From contig KB294182.1 in the NCBI GenBank assembly GCA_000328365.1, positions 138,267-202,266 of the forward strand: a stretch of DNA of 64,000 nt, in the 5' to 3' direction. This document shows, in pieces, positions 62,701 through 64,000 of this stretch. Made by a program: the position numbers and the translations under genes. Under the pieces are notes generated by a model. The model was not told where the DNA came from and did not search any database. It saw nothing but the letters and a program-made list of their open reading frames with translations. Source of the DNA: Capitella teleta. Taxonomy: Eukaryota; Annelida; Polychaeta; Capitellidae. Positions within the stretch are counted from its first letter, which is position 1; every line of letters begins with the position of its first letter.

Positions 62701-64000
62701 TGTCGAATGATGGATCTTTAAGTCTAAAAGCAAATCCATAAAGTCTTCGATCTTCTTTTAGGTGGATCTTGTTTCTTTCCCTTAGCAAATAGTGATGTTG
62801 GAAAGTACCTTATGTGCAGATAAAACTCATTGCGTACGTACTGTAAATAGTGCACTGGAGCATATGAACTTTATGAAGGGTGCAATACAAAGAAGATTTA
62901 TTGCCATGTTTCTCTGATGAGTTAATTAAACACACAGAGGCTGCAATAGCAAATGAGGAGGTATCATAAATGTTTAGCATTATTTTAATAAGCTATTAAA
63001 CCCTGATGGCTTCCCAGACAGTACTGCAAAAATAGTTTATGCTTTAGAGAGTACTTAGGCTACAATTCTCTTTTAATAACATCAACAGGTTATTTGTGCA
63101 ACACAGATGGCAACTTCTTGCCAACAGAAAACTAAAGCTACCTTTGACAGGATTGTCGAGTTGCCGATATGGTTTCTCTCGCCAGGTAACTCCGCGGACG
63201 AAAATGCCACCGTGGCGAGCGTATTCATGGATCTCACCTTCGGGCTAGCATACTTCCTACAATTGCAATGCTTGTCTGTGAATTCATTGGAGGACTTATA
63301 TCTGTATCCAAGAAGGTGATGAATCACGAAAGCTCCCAGTGCACAATGAGCTGAACCGGACATACGTATTTGTGGTTGGCATCATACTCCTCTGAATAGA
63401 ACTCGCTACTCTCTGACATTATTCTCAACAGAATTTAGAATCAATGAAGAAGGACCTCTTGGTAAAAACTCCTAGTCACACGCACTGCCCTCTTTGCGAA
63501 GAGGTGCGCTATGCCCTCAGTGACTCTGCACATAGTAAAATGCAGGACAAGGATCATTATCGGATCCCTGTTGATAAGAGTATAGAGGAGAACTCGGGTT
63601 TCTGTTATGCCACCCATGCCACCTTGCAGGGTTGGGTGGATCTGAAACTCCCATTGATGCGCATGTCTTCCTAAATGCTTGTATTTTAGGGTTACAAGTA
63701 CAGCATGGATACAACTTACCGACACCAGAAGGTGCCTATGACGAGAGGGGGCGGTACCCACGGTTAAATTGATGATTGTAGCAATAATAATGTAATCACA
63801 TTGTGTGATATTTATTGGATATTATCTTATGGGCGTGTCACATGGCGTGACTTCTTCCCTGGTCTGCGCAGCCCGAGACCTCGACGTCGAAACCCCAACA
63901 TTTTATTGCAATCTTGGTTTGCTCTCAGGACCCCGTGCTACCCGTGTCCCCCTAAAAAAGAATACGATTTCCATTATCAGTATCAGACGGAAGGGGAATA
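59721..64000. other. Non-coding stretch, no gene firmly recognised
   Basis: The longest frames are 128 codons (61268-61654 plus), 99 codons (62440-62739 minus), 106 codons (63441-63761 minus) and about 93 codons (63082-63363 minus). The last holds a strong donor-like AAG|GTGAGA on the minus strand near 63236, and on the plus strand a CAG|GTAACT lies near 63185. They could be exons of a gene extending beyond the window, but frames on both strands compete and no domain is visible. An ATT microsatellite lies at 62008-62063. Confidence 0.4.
62008..62063. repeat. (ATT)n microsatellite
   Basis: About ten consecutive ATT units followed by a less regular AT-rich continuation. Confidence 0.9.

Noticed and set aside
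62440-62739. 99-codon minus-strand frame considered as an exon
   Set aside because: Acceptor-like TTTGCTTTTAG is present, but no good donor follows, the opposite strand is also open, and no domain is visible.
63107-63319. Plus-strand exon candidate with CAG|GTAACT donor
   Set aside because: A competing minus-strand frame with its own donor-like site covers the same interval, and neither gives a recognisable protein.

Overview
The window looks like intron- and repeat-bearing DNA from an invertebrate animal, most likely a marine one. It is AT-rich, has almost no continuous coding capacity, and carries GT-AG introns, CR1-like LINE fragments, a tRNA-headed SINE, MITEs and many microsatellites. 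A biogenic-amine GPCR and a multi-exon secreted protein both fit a bilaterian. I cannot place the phylum: the receptor's octopamine/tyramine-like features and the SINE tail fit a lophotrochozoan or an echinoderm/hemichordate equally well.

Only two genes are well supported. The first is a plus-strand, four-exon gene (34809-38093) for a predicted 284-residue secreted protein with a signal peptide, an RVRR furin-type site and 12 cysteines. I do not recognise its family. The second is a minus-strand, intronless 515-residue aminergic GPCR (50552-52099) with all class A hallmarks.

Most of the remaining structure comes from repeats. Left part (1-10 kb): no gene, but two 272-bp arms in inverted orientation (4772-5043 and 6785-7056), differing at only 3 positions, around a 1.74-kb unrelated spacer. 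10.7-11.4 kb and 28.3-28.7 kb: two members of one TIR-bearing MITE family with mariner-like ends and TA target sites. 11.4-34.7 kb: otherwise unassigned, with a 60-bp dispersed motif present twice. 38-50 kb: a decayed fragment of a repeat-borne protein family near 44.5 kb, a 5'-truncated CR1-like LINE at 45.2-46.3 kb, and a degenerate 26-bp minisatellite at 48.5 kb. 52-64 kb: a second copy of the same LINE with a SINE nested inside it (perfect 12-bp target duplication), a small foldback element at 58.1-58.3 kb, and a fragment of a different LINE at 59.0-59.7 kb.

The two genes show no functional link to each other. No rRNA, convincing free-standing tRNA or CRISPR array was seen. No operon-like arrangement is expected or present. 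The most noteworthy items are the unrecognised cysteine-rich secreted protein and the near-identical inverted repeat.
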